A stretch of 64,000 nucleotides of DNA from Elstera cyanobacteriorum (GTDB lineage Bacteria; Pseudomonadota; Alphaproteobacteria; Elsterales; Elsteraceae). The notes below the pieces were generated by a model. The model was given only the letters and a program-made list of their open reading frames with translations, ran no database searches and was not told where the DNA came from. The stretch spans positions 1 to 64,000 of the forward strand of contig NZ_NOXS01000029.1 in NCBI RefSeq assembly GCF_002251735.1, read 5' to 3'. A program made the position numbers and the translations under genes. How positions within the stretch are numbered: position 1 is the stretch's first letter; each line of letters begins with the position of its first letter. Positions 6,453 through 16,415 of the stretch are shown piece by piece.

Positions 6453-7115
6453 ATGCGGATATTATTGGTGGAGGACGAGCGCAGCATCGGCGGTGCCGTG
6501 CGCGATCAGTTGAACGCCGATGGGCAGGCGGTGGATTGGGCGGAAAGCCTTGTGGCGGCAGGGGAGTTTCTGGCCGTGACCGACTATGACCTGCTGCTGC
6601 TCGACCTTGTGTTGCCCGATGGGCAGGGCAGCGATCTGCTGAAGCGACTGCGGGCGGTGGGATCGGTGCTGCCGGTCATCATTCTGACGGCGCGCGACCG
6701 CATTTCCGACCGGATCGCCGGGCTGAACGCCGGGGCCGATGATTATCTGGTGAAGCCTTTCGACCTGAACGAACTCTCCGCCCGCATTGCTGCGGTCGCG
6801 CGCCGGGCGGCGGGGAAGCCCAATCCCGAAACCCGGCTGGGCGCTGTCACGCTCGATCCTGCCGCCCGGCGGGCCAGCCGCGATGGCCAGCCGGTCACCC
6901 TGACCGCGCGGGAATGGGCCTTGCTCGATGCGCTGCTGCGCCGCCCAGGGGCGATCCTGTCGAAACCGCAACTCGAAGAAAGCCTCTATGCCTTCGGGGA
7001 CGAGGTGGAGAGCAACGCCGTCGAAGCCCACGTCAGCCGCCTGCGCAAGAAGCTGGGGCATGAGATCGTCGAGACTGCGCGCGGCCTGGGCTATCGCTTG
7101 GGGGCCGGGGCATGA
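6453..7115 (+). CDS. OmpR-family response regulator
   Basis: A 220-residue regulator with an N-terminal receiver domain (MRILLVEDE, phosphoacceptor Asp51 in LLLLDLVLPDG, conserved Lys in DYLVKPFD) and a C-terminal winged helix (TLTAREWALLDALLRRPG, then ESNAVEAHVSRLRKKLG, ending RGLGYRL). It is of the QseB/PmrA/TctD type. The ATG at 6453 was chosen because the receiver domain starts there; the in-frame start at 6420 would add an unrelated leader. It overlaps the kinase gene by 4 bp, and the pair probably controls the divergent PepSY gene. Confidence 0.9.
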   Translation: MRILLVEDERSIGGAVRDQLNADGQAVDWAESLVAAGEFLAVTDYDLLLLDLVLPDGQGSDLLKRLRAVGSVLPVIILTARDRISDRIAGLNAGADDYLVKPFDLNELSARIAAVARRAAGKPNPETRLGAVTLDPAARRASRDGQPVTLTAREWALLDALLRRPGAILSKPQLEESLYAFGDEVESNAVEAHVSRLRKKLGHEIVETARGLGYRLGAGA

Positions 7116-8419
7116 CCGGACCCTATAGTCTGCAACGGCGGCTCAGCCTGTTATTAACGCTGTTGGTGCTCGCGCTCTGGGGCATTGCGACGCTGGCGGG
7201 GGCCGTGATCGTTCGGCACGAGTTGGACGAGGTATTCGACAGCGCGTTGCAGGAACTGGCGCAACGCCTGCTGCCGTTGGCCGTTGAAACCCTTTACCGC
7301 GATGATCCCACCGATGGGCCGCGCCATATTGCGGCGCTGGCAGGGCACGAAGAGTATCTGACCTATCTGGTGCGCGATGCTGATGGGCATATCCTCATCC
7401 GCTCCCATGATGCCGACCCCTCGGCCTTTCCTGGGCGACCGACGCCAGGGTTTCGCAGTTTTCGCGATGTGCGGCTCTACACCGAAGCGGGGGTAAGCGG
7501 CACGGTCTTTGTCGAGGTGGCAGAACCGCTAGGGCACCGCCGGGAAGCAGCCTGGGAAGCCAGCCTCGGCTTGCTCGCGCCGATTTTGCTGTTGGCGCCG
7601 CTTAGCCTGCTGGCGGTCTGGGGCGGCGTTCGGCGCGGTTTGGTACCAGTCACGCTGCTGCGGCGACAGATCGAGCGGCGCGGCGATGCCGACTTAACGC
7701 CGATTGCCGGGCTGCGGCTACCATCGGAAATTGCCCCGGTGGCTGGGGCCGTCAATCGGCTGATGGCGCGGCTCGACCGTGCTTTGGCGGCCGAGCGCAG
7801 TTTCGCCGCGAACAGCGCCCATGAATTGCGCACGCCGCTGGCGGGGGCCTTGGCGCAGACCCAGCGCCTGATCGCCGAAGCACCAGAGGGGCCATTGCGC
7901 GACCGGGCGGTGGCGGTGGCGGCGTCGCTCAACCGCCTGTCGCATCTCTCCGAAAAACTGCTGCAACTCGCCCGCGCTGAATCCGGCCTGTTTCCCCCCG
8001 GCCCGCCGACCGATCTGGCGCCGCTGGTGCCGATGATCCTGGACGATCTGATCCGGGCGGCAGAAGGGCGCTTGCTGATCGATCCGGCGGCGCCGCTCAT
8101 CGCCACCATCGACCCGGATGCCTTTGCGCTGCTGCTGCGCAACTTGGTGGAAAACGCCCTAAAGCATAGCCCTCGCGGGACGCGGGTGATCGTTCGGGTG
8201 CTGGCGGAGGCGGTTCACATCCGCAATCAAGGCCCGGTTGTGGATTTCGACCGGCTGCGTGCCCGCTTTGCGCGCGGGACTACCCGGGCGTCCGGCAGTG
8301 GTTTGGGCCTTGCCATTGTCGATGCGCTGGCCGCCGCGACCGGGGCCGCCGTAGCCTTCCGCTCACCGGCCCCGGGGGCGGTGGATGGTGTCGAGGTCGT
8401 CTTAACGCCGCCCGCGTGA
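7112..8419 (+). CDS. Sensor histidine kinase
   Basis: A 435-residue membrane kinase. TM1 is at about residues 8-31 and TM2 at about 148-170, with a periplasmic sensor region of about 115 residues between them that has no recognised ligand motif. HAMP, then the H-box NSAHELRTPLAGA (phosphoacceptor His), the N-box LLRNLVENALKHSP and the G-box GSGLGLAIVDALAAATG follow. It is partner of the response regulator it overlaps (ATGA) and resembles QseC/PmrB/TctE kinases. Confidence 0.9.
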   Translation: MTGPYSLQRRLSLLLTLLVLALWGIATLAGAVIVRHELDEVFDSALQELAQRLLPLAVETLYRDDPTDGPRHIAALAGHEEYLTYLVRDADGHILIRSHDADPSAFPGRPTPGFRSFRDVRLYTEAGVSGTVFVEVAEPLGHRREAAWEASLGLLAPILLLAPLSLLAVWGGVRRGLVPVTLLRRQIERRGDADLTPIAGLRLPSEIAPVAGAVNRLMARLDRALAAERSFAANSAHELRTPLAGALAQTQRLIAEAPEGPLRDRAVAVAASLNRLSHLSEKLLQLARAESGLFPPGPPTDLAPLVPMILDDLIRAAEGRLLIDPAAPLIATIDPDAFALLLRNLVENALKHSPRGTRVIVRVLAEAVHIRNQGPVVDFDRLRARFARGTTRASGSGLGLAIVDALAAATGAAVAFRSPAPGAVDGVEVVLTPPA

Positions 8420-8425
8420 GTGCCG

Positions 8426-8450
8426 GGAAAGGCAGCATCTGCCGCTTTCC
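8426..8450 (+). terminator. Hairpin after the histidine kinase gene
   Basis: GGAAAGGCAG at 8426-8435 and CTGCCGCTTTCC at 8439-8450 pair, with a two-base bulge and a 3-base loop, 6 bp after the kinase stop codon. There is no T-run, so it is either a weak terminator or an mRNA-stabilising hairpin. Confidence 0.4.
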
Positions 8451-8528
8451 TGCGCGCCAACGCTGCGCCCGAGCGCTCCATACGGGCTAAAAAGGGGTAA
8501 TGATTAAAAAATAGCCTATGGCATCAGC

Positions 8529-8540
8529 ATTGCATACATT
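8529..8540. promoter_or_regulatory. Candidate GntR (FCD) operator upstream of allophanate hydrolase
   Basis: ATTGCATACATT at 8529-8540, 46 bp before the allophanate hydrolase start, closely matches the sites at 17826-17839 and 17877-17890 upstream of the BMP importer operon. All share the core TGCATACA or its complement. An AT-rich TGATTAAAAAATA stretch precedes it here and also occurs at 17850. It is the expected binding site of the GntR regulator encoded at 10353-11090. Confidence 0.55.
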
Positions 8541-8586
8541 CTTGCGAACGGGCGCCGTCGCCCAGCAAGACAGAGGAGCAGAGGCA

Positions 8587-10356
8587 ATGGCAACGCTGGC
8601 GGACTATCTTTCCCAGGCCAGGGCAAGCGGATCGGCGGAAGCGGGCGTTCGGGCCGCCTATGAGCGTATCCGCGCCTGGAACGATCCGGCGCTGTTCATC
8701 ACCCTGCGACCGGAGGAAGAGGCGCTGGCCGCCGCCCGCGCCCTGGCCGGAAAGACCGATCTGCCGCTGTTCGGCGTGCCCTTCGTGGTGAAGGATAATA
8801 TCGACGTCGCGGGCCTGCCGACGACAGCGGCCTGCCCCGATTTCGCGTATACGCCGACGGTTTCGGCCTTTGCCGTGGCGCGGCTGGAGGCGGCGGGGGC
8901 GATTGTCGTTGGCAAGAGCAACCTTGATCAATTCGCGACCGGCCTCGTCGGCGTCCGCTCCCCCTATGGGGTGCCGCGCAATAGCCTGCGGGCCGATTTG
9001 GTGCCGGGCGGCTCCTCCTCCGGCTCGGCCACCTCGGTCGGGGCGGGGCTGGTGCCGTTTGCGCTGGGGACCGATACGGCGGGATCGGGCCGGGTGCCTG
9101 CCGCCCTTAATGGTATCGTCGGGCTGAAACCGACGCTTGGCACAGTGTCCGGCACGGGCATGGTTCCGGCGTGCCGAACGCTCGATACAATCTCTGTTTT
9201 CGCCCTCACCGCCGACGATGCTTGGACGGTCTATTCGGTCATGGCGGGCTATGATGCGGCGGATGCTTATGCGCGCCGCCTGCCGCCGGGGACGCCTACC
9301 TCGGTCCCCCCTGGGCTGCGGGTCGGTGTGCCGATGCGCCATAGTCGGGAATTCTTCGGCGATGCGGCAGCGGAAGCGGCCTTCGCCGCCGATTGCGCCG
9401 CGCTGACCGGCTTGGGCGCGACCTTGATCGAGATCGACCTTGACCCGTTTTTCGCCGTCGCTCGGCTGCTCTACGAAGGGCCGTGGGTGGCCGAACGCTA
9501 TGCCGCGATTCGCGCGCTGATCGAAACGACGCCGGAGGTACTGCACCCGGTCACGCGCGGGATTATCGAGAATGCCCGCAAGTTCGACGCACCGCAGGTG
9601 TTCGAAGCGCTCTACAAACTCGCCGCGTTGAAGCGCGCGACCCTGCCAGTTTGGGACACCATCGACCTAATGATGGTGCCGACGATGCCGCGTCCCTATA
9701 CGGTGGCGCAGGTGCAGGCCGATCCGGTACGCCTCAACTCCAACCTCGGCACCTATACGAATTTCGTCAATTTGCTCGATCTCTCGGCGCTCGCCGTGCC
9801 CTCGTCCCTACGCGGCGACGGCTTGCCCGCCAGTGTGACGCTGATCGGTCCGGCGGGGGGCGATGCCGGGCTGCTATCGCTCGGGCGGCTGATCCAGGCG
9901 CGGTCCCGCCTGCCCCTGGGGGCAACGGGGCAAGCGCTGCCGCCACTGGCCGTGCTGCCGCCTACGGCTGCGGGGATCGAGGTTGCCGTTGTCGGGGCGC
10001 ATCTGTCCGGCATGCCGCTTAATCATCAATTGACCGATCTCGGCGGAAAATTGCTGCGGGCGGTGACGACAACGCCGGACTATCGTCTGTTCCGTCTGCC
10101 CGGCGACGGCCCAGCGAAACCCGGTCTGTTACGGGCGGTGGGCGGTGTTACTGTGGCGGTGGAAGTCTGGTCGCTGCCGTCCGAAGCCCTGGGCGCCTTT
10201 GCCGCGCAGATCCCGGCACCCCTGGGGTTGGGGCGGGTAAAACTGGCCGATGGAACGGCGCCGCTAGGGTTTCTCGTCGAAGCTGTGGCCGTTGAAGGGG
10301 CAGACGATATCTCCCGCTTTGGCGGCTGGCGGGCGTATTTGGCGAGTTTAACCTAA
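8587..10356 (+). CDS. atzF: Allophanate hydrolase
   Basis: A 589-residue enzyme that hydrolyses allophanate to ammonia and CO2, the last step of biuret and cyanuric acid breakdown. The amidase-signature domain carries the catalytic Lys in PFVVKDNID, GGSSSGSAT with the cis-Ser, and the nucleophile region TAGSGRVPAAL. The C-terminal domain from about residue 470 (VVGAHLSGMPLNHQL to ISRFGGWRAYL) is the allophanate-hydrolase-specific domain that decarboxylates the intermediate. The start at 8587 has GAGGAG upstream. No urea carboxylase is present, so allophanate probably comes from biuret made by the leftward operon next door. The gene is convergent with the GntR gene, overlapping by 4 bp. Confidence 0.92.
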   Translation: MATLADYLSQARASGSAEAGVRAAYERIRAWNDPALFITLRPEEEALAAARALAGKTDLPLFGVPFVVKDNIDVAGLPTTAACPDFAYTPTVSAFAVARLEAAGAIVVGKSNLDQFATGLVGVRSPYGVPRNSLRADLVPGGSSSGSATSVGAGLVPFALGTDTAGSGRVPAALNGIVGLKPTLGTVSGTGMVPACRTLDTISVFALTADDAWTVYSVMAGYDAADAYARRLPPGTPTSVPPGLRVGVPMRHSREFFGDAAAEAAFAADCAALTGLGATLIEIDLDPFFAVARLLYEGPWVAERYAAIRALIETTPEVLHPVTRGIIENARKFDAPQVFEALYKLAALKRATLPVWDTIDLMMVPTMPRPYTVAQVQADPVRLNSNLGTYTNFVNLLDLSALAVPSSLRGDGLPASVTLIGPAGGDAGLLSLGRLIQARSRLPLGATGQALPPLAVLPPTAAGIEVAVVGAHLSGMPLNHQLTDLGGKLLRAVTTTPDYRLFRLPGDGPAKPGLLRAVGGVTVAVEVWSLPSEALGAFAAQIPAPLGLGRVKLADGTAPLGFLVEAVAVEGADDISRFGGWRAYLASLT

Positions 10357-11090
10357 GCCGTCTCAGCCCCCGCCGAGGCGGCGGGGGCGATTTCTTCGCC
10401 GACATAGCGCAGATAGGCTTGCTCCACTGTGCCGATATGGCCGCGCATAGCGGTCGCCGCGCCGTTCTGATCGCCTTTCAGGATCGCATCCACCACCACC
10501 TCGTGCTCGGCGTAGGAGCGCGAGAGGCGGCCCAAAGTGCGGAACTGGGCGCGGCGGAAGGGGGAGAGGCGCAGGCGCGTCGTCGCCGTCAGTTCCGCCA
10601 AATAGGGATTATGGCTCCCGGCATAGATCGCGGCGTGGAACTCGACATTGGCTTCATGGAACTGCTGAGGGTCGCCCTCGCGCACCAAGGGCGCCATCGA
10701 CCGGTGCAGATTTTCCAGATCGCGCCGCTCCCGCGCCGTCATGGCGACGGCGGCATAGCCGGCGCACAGGGCTTCGAGATCAGCCATGACCATAAACATC
10801 GCGGCCAATTGCTCATCGGATGGGCGGGCGACCAGGGCGCTGCGGTGCTGGCGAGTTTCGACCAACCCGCTCGCGGCCAGCAGGCGGATGGCCTCACGCA
10901 CCGGGGTGCGGGAAACGCCGAAGCGTGCGGCAAGGTCGGATTCGTCCAGCGGCGTGCCGGGTGCCAGGATGCCGCGCACGATTTCATCCGCCAATTGTTG
11001 GCGCAAATCTTCGGCGCGGGTGCCGCGTCGGGCGAAAGGGCGCGGTCCGGGCATGATGAAGGGCTGTTTCCTTTTTTCGTCTCGGGTCAA
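10353..11090 (-). CDS. GntR family regulator, FCD subfamily
   Basis: A 245-residue regulator. The N-terminal winged helix-turn-helix (about 25-90: LRQQLADEIVRGILAPGTPL, then ARFGVSRTPVREAIRLLAASG) is followed by the all-alpha FCD ligand domain with metal-type His residues (FHEANVEFHAAIYAGSHN, then HEVVVDAILKGD). It is the last gene of the leftward importer/hydrolase operon, so it probably senses a pathway compound. The sequence TTGTATGCAA/TTGCATACAA found before the operon and before allophanate hydrolase is its likely site. The start could lie at an internal Met, residue 13. Confidence 0.85.
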   Translation of the reverse strand: MTRDEKRKQPFIMPGPRPFARRGTRAEDLRQQLADEIVRGILAPGTPLDESDLAARFGVSRTPVREAIRLLAASGLVETRQHRSALVARPSDEQLAAMFMVMADLEALCAGYAAVAMTARERRDLENLHRSMAPLVREGDPQQFHEANVEFHAAIYAGSHNPYLAELTATTRLRLSPFRRAQFRTLGRLSRSYAEHEVVVDAILKGDQNGAATAMRGHIGTVEQAYLRYVGEEIAPAASAGAETA

Positions 11091-11117
11091 GGCTTTAGCA
11101 CGTTCTTGGGGCGGGCG

Positions 11118-11507
11118 TTACTTGGAAATCGGCACTTCTGGAATGCTACTGACGTGGGCGTGAACGATGCGCCAACCCTCGGGCAACCGTGCCCAGGTCT
11201 GACTTTGCCGCCCCAACTGCCCCGGCAGACCGGGATAACGGAAGAGGGTTGCGACCAACACACAGTCCGGCGATAGCGCCGTGACGCGCGTCTCCTCCCG
11301 CGCGCGCCCAGGCAGAACCGGCGTCGCCTCCGCCCGCCAGCGCTTCACGGCGTCGATCCCATATTGAACCTCAGCAACACCGTAGCGCACGACCTCCGGC
11401 GAGTCCCAGAAGGCGGCATCCATCGCCGCCACATCGTTGCGCATCAGCGCGTCTTCATAGGCTTCGAAGAGGGCGCGGACCTCGGTTTCAGCGGCGGTCA
11501 GGCTCAT
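11118..11507 (-). CDS. HpxZ/AtzH-like protein (DUF3225, NTF2-like fold)
   Basis: A 129-residue SnoaL/NTF2-like protein of the DUF3225 family. Relatives are HpxZ of oxalurate catabolism and AtzH of the cyanuric acid pathway, where AtzH is reported to help convert 1-carboxybiuret. Family features are [35 protein letters not shown] and the C-terminal [12 protein letters not shown]. Its partners HpxY/AtzG and AtzE are not in the window. It overlaps the cysteine hydrolase gene by 4 bp, which ties it to urea-condensate breakdown. Confidence 0.85.
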   Translation of the reverse strand: MSLTAAETEVRALFEAYEDALMRNDVAAMDAAFWDSPEVVRYGVAEVQYGIDAVKRWRAEATPVLPGRAREETRVTALSPDCVLVATLFRYPGLPGQLGRQSQTWARLPEGWRIVHAHVSSIPEVPISK

Positions 11508-12169
11508 GGCGTTACCGCCGTTTCAAGGGCGGGCAGGGTGCAGGTCCAGCCGACAATGCCGCCCTGCGCGCGGATCATCGCCAGGGTCGCGGTCTTGAAC
11601 TCGGCGAAATAACTCTCCGTCGCTTCTTCCACGAGCAGGCAATCATAGCCCCGGTCGTTGGCTTCGCGCATGGAGGTTTGGACGCAGACCTCTGTCGTCA
11701 CCCCAGCGAAGACTAACTGCCGGATACCGTTTTGCGCCAGCAGAGCTTCAAGATTGGTCTTGTAGAAGGCCCCCTTGCCGGGCTTATCGATCACGGCTTC
11801 CCCGGCGATGGGGGCGCAAGCATCAATAATGGCATTACCCGGCTCGCCGCGCACCAGAATGCGCCCCATCGGCCCAGGGTCACCGATGCGGGCGGCGGGC
11901 TTGCCGCGCAAGCGTTTGGCGGGCGGGCAGTCCGACAGATCGGGCAGATGCGATTCTCGGGTATGGATCACCGGCCAGCCCTTGGCGCGAAACAGGCCAA
12001 TTAACTCGGCGACGGCGGGAACGATGGCCCCCAGGCGGGTGACGTCGTTCCCCAAGGACGCGCCAAAGCCGCCGGGTTCGATGAAGTCGCGCTGCATATC
12101 GATCACCACCAGCGCCACGGCGGCAGGATCGAGCGGGAAGGGGCCGGGGTCGGCGGGGATGGGGATCAT
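11504..12169 (-). CDS. Isochorismatase-like cysteine hydrolase, candidate triuret/biuret hydrolase
   Basis: A 221-residue cysteine hydrolase with the triad Asp (VVIDMQRDF), Lys (DKPGKGAF) and Cys ([17 protein letters not shown]). It is a paralog of the biuret hydrolase at 13691-14368, sharing HTRE-H-PDLSD, GDPGP-GRIL-RGEPG and MREANDRGY. Such pairs of BiuH and a homologous triuret hydrolase (TrtA) are known, so it may act on triuret or a related ureide; this is inference. The ATG at 12169 is used because a longer frame to 12256 would overlap the upstream ATPase gene by 77 bp. Only 10 bp separate it from that gene. Confidence 0.8.
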   Translation of the reverse strand: MIPIPADPGPFPLDPAAVALVVIDMQRDFIEPGGFGASLGNDVTRLGAIVPAVAELIGLFRAKGWPVIHTRESHLPDLSDCPPAKRLRGKPAARIGDPGPMGRILVRGEPGNAIIDACAPIAGEAVIDKPGKGAFYKTNLEALLAQNGIRQLVFAGVTTEVCVQTSMREANDRGYDCLLVEEATESYFAEFKTATLAMIRAQGGIVGWTCTLPALETAVTP

Positions 12170-12179
12170 CAGGATGCTT

Positions 12180-13694
12180 TCAATGCCCGGCCATCGCGTG
12201 GCCAATGGCGGTGCGGTCGGCCTCGGCCGCGGGGGCGAGATAGGTGATATGGCCATCCGACATCACGGCGATGCGGTCGGATAGTTCAAGGATTTCGTCG
12301 AGGTCTTCCGAAATCAGCAGAATGGCCGTGCCCTTATTGCGCAAGGCCATCAACTGACCGCGAATATCGGCGACGGAGGCGAAATCCAGCCCGAAGCAGG
12401 GGTTCGCTACTACAAGCACCGCGACATCGCCGGAAATTTCCCGCGCTAGCACCGCGCGCTGCACATTGCCGCCCGACAGGGCTTCGATAGGCGTTTCGGG
12501 GGAGCGGGTGCGGATATTGTAGCGGGCGATCAGGCTTTCCGCTTGGGCGCGGATTTCTTTGCCTGATAGGAACCAGCGGGCTTTGGCCAAGGGGGCTTTG
12601 TCGAAGCCGCGAAAAGCCAGGTTTTCGGCTACGCTCATGCGCGGGGCGGTGGCGTTTTTCAGGGGTTCTTCCGGCAGGCTGAAGACCTTCATCACGTCCA
12701 TTTCCGCCCGCTTGGGCGTGTAGGGCTTACCCTTGACGAAAATCCGCCCATCGGCTAGCGGGCGCTGACCCGCCAGGATTTCGAGCAGCTCCACCTGCCC
12801 ATTGCCCGATACCCCGGCCAGCCCCAGGATTTCGCCTTCGTGGACCTTAAGATCGAGTTCTTGCACCGCAGGCAGCCCATCGTCCCCATCGCCGTACAGC
12901 GCGATAAGATCGACGGCGACCGGCGTTGCCCCGTGATCGACGCGGGCGGCGCGGGCGGGCACCTTGGTTTCGCCGATCATCATTTTTGCCATCGCGTCGG
13001 TCGAAAGCTCCGCCACCGACCCGCTGCCGACCTTACGGCCCCGGCGCAGCACGGTCACGCTGTCGCAGAATTCCGTCACTTCGCGGAATTTGTGGGTAAT
13101 CATCAGCACGGTCAGCTCGCCCCGATCCGTCATGCCGCGCAGCAGGCCGAGGATTTCGCTGGCTTCGTCGGGGGTGAGCACGGAGGTCGGCTCGTCCAGA
13201 ATCAGAAACCGCTGATTGAGGTAAAGCTGTTTTAGAATCTCCAGCTTCTGCTTCTGCCCAGCAGCAAGGCTGGACAGCGGCACATCCAGCGGCACGCGGA
13301 AGGGCATGCGGTCAAGGAAGGCGTCTAGCGCCTTGGTCTCCCTGGCCCAATCGACCACCAGCGGCACATCGGCACGCGCCATGACGAGGTTTTCCGCCCC
13401 GGTCAGTGACGGAACCAGGGTGAAATGCTGATAGACCATGCCGATGGCCAGCGCCCGCGCCTCGCGCGGGGTGGCGATGCTCACCTGCTTGCCGTCCAGC
13501 AGGATTTCCCCCGCGTCGGGCTGGTAGAAGCCCATCAGGCATTTGACCAGGGTCGATTTGCCCGCGCCATTCTCCCCCAGTAGCGCATGAAACGATCCGG
13601 CAGGCACGGAGATCGACACATCGTCGAGCGCTTGGAAGGCGCCAAAGCGCTTGCCCATGCCGAGAATATCGATGCCAATCGCCCGGCTACTCAT
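12180..13694 (-). CDS. BMP-type ABC importer, double ATP-binding protein
   Basis: A 504-residue protein with two nucleotide-binding halves, as in nucleoside-type (NupA/YufO) and BMP-family importers. Half 1 has an intact Walker [10 protein letters not shown], a variant signature [13 protein letters not shown] and Walker [13 protein letters not shown]. Half 2 lacks a proper Walker A ([11 protein letters not shown]) but has the signature [15 protein letters not shown] and a degenerate [10 protein letters not shown]. This asymmetry is usual for the family. It energises the permeases at 14386-16400. Its ATG overlaps the end of the biuret hydrolase gene by 4 bp. Confidence 0.9.
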   Translation of the reverse strand: MSSRAIGIDILGMGKRFGAFQALDDVSISVPAGSFHALLGENGAGKSTLVKCLMGFYQPDAGEILLDGKQVSIATPREARALAIGMVYQHFTLVPSLTGAENLVMARADVPLVVDWARETKALDAFLDRMPFRVPLDVPLSSLAAGQKQKLEILKQLYLNQRFLILDEPTSVLTPDEASEILGLLRGMTDRGELTVLMITHKFREVTEFCDSVTVLRRGRKVGSGSVAELSTDAMAKMMIGETKVPARAARVDHGATPVAVDLIALYGDGDDGLPAVQELDLKVHEGEILGLAGVSGNGQVELLEILAGQRPLADGRIFVKGKPYTPKRAEMDVMKVFSLPEEPLKNATAPRMSVAENLAFRGFDKAPLAKARWFLSGKEIRAQAESLIARYNIRTRSPETPIEALSGGNVQRAVLAREISGDVAVLVVANPCFGLDFASVADIRGQLMALRNKGTAILLISEDLDEILELSDRIAVMSDGHITYLAPAAEADRTAIGHAMAGH

Positions 13695-14368
13695 GGCAGG
13701 GCCGCTAGCAGCGCGGCGGAGGGGGCGACCGCGCCGAAAACCCCGCCCTGCATCTTTACCATGCTGACGGCGGCCAGATGGTTATTGTGGTCGGTCGCGC
13801 CGCAGCAATCTTCCAGCAGCAGGCATTCATAGCCCCGGTCATTGGCCTCGCGCATGGTGGTATGGACGCAGACATCGGTGGTAATGCCGGTTAGGATGAT
13901 ATTGGCGATACCGTTCTGGCGCAGGATCAGATCAAGGTCGGTGGCGCAGAAGCTGCCCTTGCCTGGTTTGTCGATAATCACTTCGCCCGGCAGCGGCGCA
14001 AGGTCGGGGATGATTTCCCACCCCGGCTCCCCCCGGATCAGAATGCGCCCGCAGGGGCCGGGGTCGCCGATGCCCGCGCCAATCTGGCGGGAGCGCCAGC
14101 GCTTGTTCGGCGGCAGGTCCGACAGGTCCGGGCGGTGGCCTTCACGCGTATGGATAATGAAATAGCCCTTCTGGCGCATGGCGGTCAGCACGCGCTTGAT
14201 CGGCTCGATGGGGGCGCGGGTCAGCGATAGATCATAGCCCATCGCATCGACATAGCCGCCCTCGCCGCAGAAATCGGTCTGCATATCGATGACGATCAGG
14301 GCGGTGTTCTGCGGGCGCAGATCGGCGTTCCAGGGCCATTCGTAGGGGGAGGCGGTGATGAGCGGCAT
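13691..14368 (-). CDS. biuH: Biuret amidohydrolase (cysteine hydrolase)
   Basis: A 225-residue isochorismatase-fold enzyme whose whole length follows the pattern of rhizobial biuret hydrolase Biu[21 protein letters not shown] at the start, [52 protein letters not shown] and [20 protein letters not shown] with the nucleophilic Cys. It should hydrolyse biuret to allophanate and ammonia in the cytoplasm. It lies between the ATPase and permease genes of the BMP importer, so uptake and hydrolysis are coupled. Allophanate hydrolase at 8587-10356 completes the pathway. A related RutB-like ureide role is the main alternative. Confidence 0.85.
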   Translation of the reverse strand: MPLITASPYEWPWNADLRPQNTALIVIDMQTDFCGEGGYVDAMGYDLSLTRAPIEPIKRVLTAMRQKGYFIIHTREGHRPDLSDLPPNKRWRSRQIGAGIGDPGPCGRILIRGEPGWEIIPDLAPLPGEVIIDKPGKGSFCATDLDLILRQNGIANIILTGITTDVCVHTTMREANDRGYECLLLEDCCGATDHNNHLAAVSMVKMQGGVFGAVAPSAALLAALP

Positions 14369-14385
14369 GGAAAATCCTCCAAAAA

Positions 14386-15309
14386 CTACCTCGTGATCGT
14401 CAATTCGCTGGGCGCGTCCTTCAGACTGCGCTTGGGCGAGACGGAGGCGATCATGATGAGAAGCGTCAGGATGTAGGGGGCGGCGTTGAACAGGTAATAG
14501 CCCTGGCTGATGCCGATGGACTGCAAGGCCGGGCCGAGCGCCCCCGCACCGCCGAACAGCAGCGCGGCGATAAAGCAGCGCAGCGGGTTCCAGCGCGCGA
14601 AGATCACCAAAGCCACGGCGATCAGCCCTTGGCCGGACGACAGGCCCTCGTTCCAGCTTCCGGGGTAGGAGAGCGAGAGGAACGATCCGCCGATGCCCGA
14701 CAGGAACCCGCCGAGTGCCGTGCAGATCAACCGCACTTGGCTCAAAGAATAGCCCATCGCCCGCGCCGCCGCCGCACTATCGCCGACCATGCGGACGATC
14801 AGCCCCCAGCGGGTGGTTTTGAAGCCCCAGGCCATCAGCAGCGCTAGGGCGGCGCCGACGAAGAAGAGCGGATTGATCTCGAGCGCGGCGGCAATGGCCG
14901 GGTTCCCGGTCCAATCCCCGAGCGGCAGCCCCGGCAGGCGCGGCGCGGCGGGTTGAATGAACGGTTTGCCGAAGAAGAAGGCAAGTCCGGTGCCGAACAG
15001 CATCAAGGCAATCCCCACGGCGACATCATTGATGCGCGGCAGGTTGCACAGCAACCCGTGCAGCGTTCCGAGGCCGAGGCCCGCGAACCCCGCCACCAGC
15101 ACACCCAACCAGGGGGAGCCGGTGCCATAGGCGGTGGCATAAGCGCTCATCGCACCGAAAATCAGCGTGCCTTCGAGGCCGAGGTTGATGCGCCCGCTCT
15201 TCTCCGTCAGGCATTCGCCCAAGGATACGAAGAGGAAGGGGGTTGAGACGCGGATGGCCCCGGCGAAAATCGCCAGCAGCACGGTCCAAATTCCCGGATC
15301 GCTGGTCAT
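14386..15309 (-). CDS. BMP-type ABC importer permease
   Basis: A 307-residue permease with about 8 membrane segments of the BPD_transp_2 family (nucleoside-type, YufQ/NupQ-like). It has the family's conserved cytoplasmic stretches [25 protein letters not shown] and [23 protein letters not shown]. It overlaps the upstream permease by 4 bp and forms a heterodimeric channel with it, driven by the double ATPase at 12180-13694. Confidence 0.9.
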   Translation of the reverse strand: MTSDPGIWTVLLAIFAGAIRVSTPFLFVSLGECLTEKSGRINLGLEGTLIFGAMSAYATAYGTGSPWLGVLVAGFAGLGLGTLHGLLCNLPRINDVAVGIALMLFGTGLAFFFGKPFIQPAAPRLPGLPLGDWTGNPAIAAALEINPLFFVGAALALLMAWGFKTTRWGLIVRMVGDSAAAARAMGYSLSQVRLICTALGGFLSGIGGSFLSLSYPGSWNEGLSSGQGLIAVALVIFARWNPLRCFIAALLFGGAGALGPALQSIGISQGYYLFNAAPYILTLLIMIASVSPKRSLKDAPSELTITR

Positions 15310-16400
15310 CGCGCGGCGCTCCTCTCGTCAGCGGGGCGGAAGAAGGGGATGCGGCCATAAAGGGTTTCGCTGGCCAGTAGGGTGACGAAGATCACCCCCT
15401 GCATCAGCAGCACGGTAGCGTCGGGCAGGCCTAAACGCCGCTGGATCAACCCGCCGCTGGCAGCAATCCCACCGAATAAGAGGGCGACGGGCAGAATCGC
15501 CAGCGGATTATGCCGGGCGAGGAAGGCAACTAGGATGCCGGTGAACCCGTAGCCCGCCGCGAGTGAGGCATTCGCCCGCCCGTGGATCGCCGCGACTTCA
15601 AAGAACCCCGCCAACCCTGCCGCCGCACCTGCCAGCATGGAAAACCCCACCACCAGCCGCCCGACCGGCAACCCTTGGGCTTTCGCGGCGCGGATATTGC
15701 CGCCGGTGACGCGGGCGGCGAAACCCACCGTCGTATGATCGATCAGCACATAATAAGCAGCAGCCAGCACCACCCCGGCAATCAGCCCCCAATGGACTTC
15801 CATGCCGGGGATCGGCCCAATCATCGCCTCGGCGGGCAGCGGGAAGGTCGATGGCTTATTTTGACTAGCAGGATCGCGGAACGGCCCCTCGACAGAGAAG
15901 TTCAGCAGCGCGACGGCGATATAGACCAGTAGCAGCCCGGCAATCGTCTCATTGACGCCCCGGAAAGTCCGCAAGGCCCCGACCATACCGATCCACGCCC
16001 CGCCCGCCAGCGCCGCCGTAACGGCCATCACCAGCAGGACCGCCCAAGCGGGCCAGACCCCGGCAATGGGCAGCGAGATCACCGCGCAGGCGAGGCCGCC
16101 GATTACCAGCGCCCCTTCGCCGCCGATGATCACCAGCCCCAGCCGGGCGGGCAGCGCGACGCACAGGGCCGTTAAGATCAGCGGCGCCGCCCGCAGTAAG
16201 GCGTTCTGGATCGAAAACCAAGTGCCGAAGCCGCCGCGCCAGATCAGCGCAAAGAAGTCGGCGGGTGATTTGCCCAAAGCCCAGAGAAACACCGAAAACA
16301 GCGCCGCCGACACGAGCAGCGCGCCCAGCGGCATCACCACATATTCGCTTCTGGCCCGCCATCGATCCAGCCGTGCCGTCATTCGGCGTCTCCTGTTCAC
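15306..16400 (-). CDS. BMP-type ABC importer permease
   Basis: A 364-residue permease of the BPD_transp_2 family with an N-terminal basic segment and about 9-10 membrane helices. Family features are GVNETIAGLLLVYIAVALLN, GAGF-RVTG-N-RAAKAQGL region (FAARVTGGNIRAAKAQG) and GYGFTGILVAFLARHNP. It is partner of the permease at 14386-15309. A hairpin cluster at 16416-16549 separates it from the binding-protein gene upstream. Confidence 0.9.
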   Translation of the reverse strand: MNRRRRMTARLDRWRARSEYVVMPLGALLVSAALFSVFLWALGKSPADFFALIWRGGFGTWFSIQNALLRAAPLILTALCVALPARLGLVIIGGEGALVIGGLACAVISLPIAGVWPAWAVLLVMAVTAALAGGAWIGMVGALRTFRGVNETIAGLLLVYIAVALLNFSVEGPFRDPASQNKPSTFPLPAEAMIGPIPGMEVHWGLIAGVVLAAAYYVLIDHTTVGFAARVTGGNIRAAKAQGLPVGRLVVGFSMLAGAAAGLAGFFEVAAIHGRANASLAAGYGFTGILVAFLARHNPLAILPVALLFGGIAASGGLIQRRLGLPDATVLLMQGVIFVTLLASETLYGRIPFFRPADERSAAR

Positions 16401-16415
16401 GCGGTCGCAGGATCA

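Noticed and set aside
8524-9546. Long open frame antisense to allophanate hydrolase
   Set aside because: High GC3 makes long antisense frames common; it shows no recognisable domain and the sense gene is certain.
12180-13694. Missing Walker A in the second half of the double ATPase as a defect
   Set aside because: Degenerate second halves are usual in BMP/sugar-type double ATPases.
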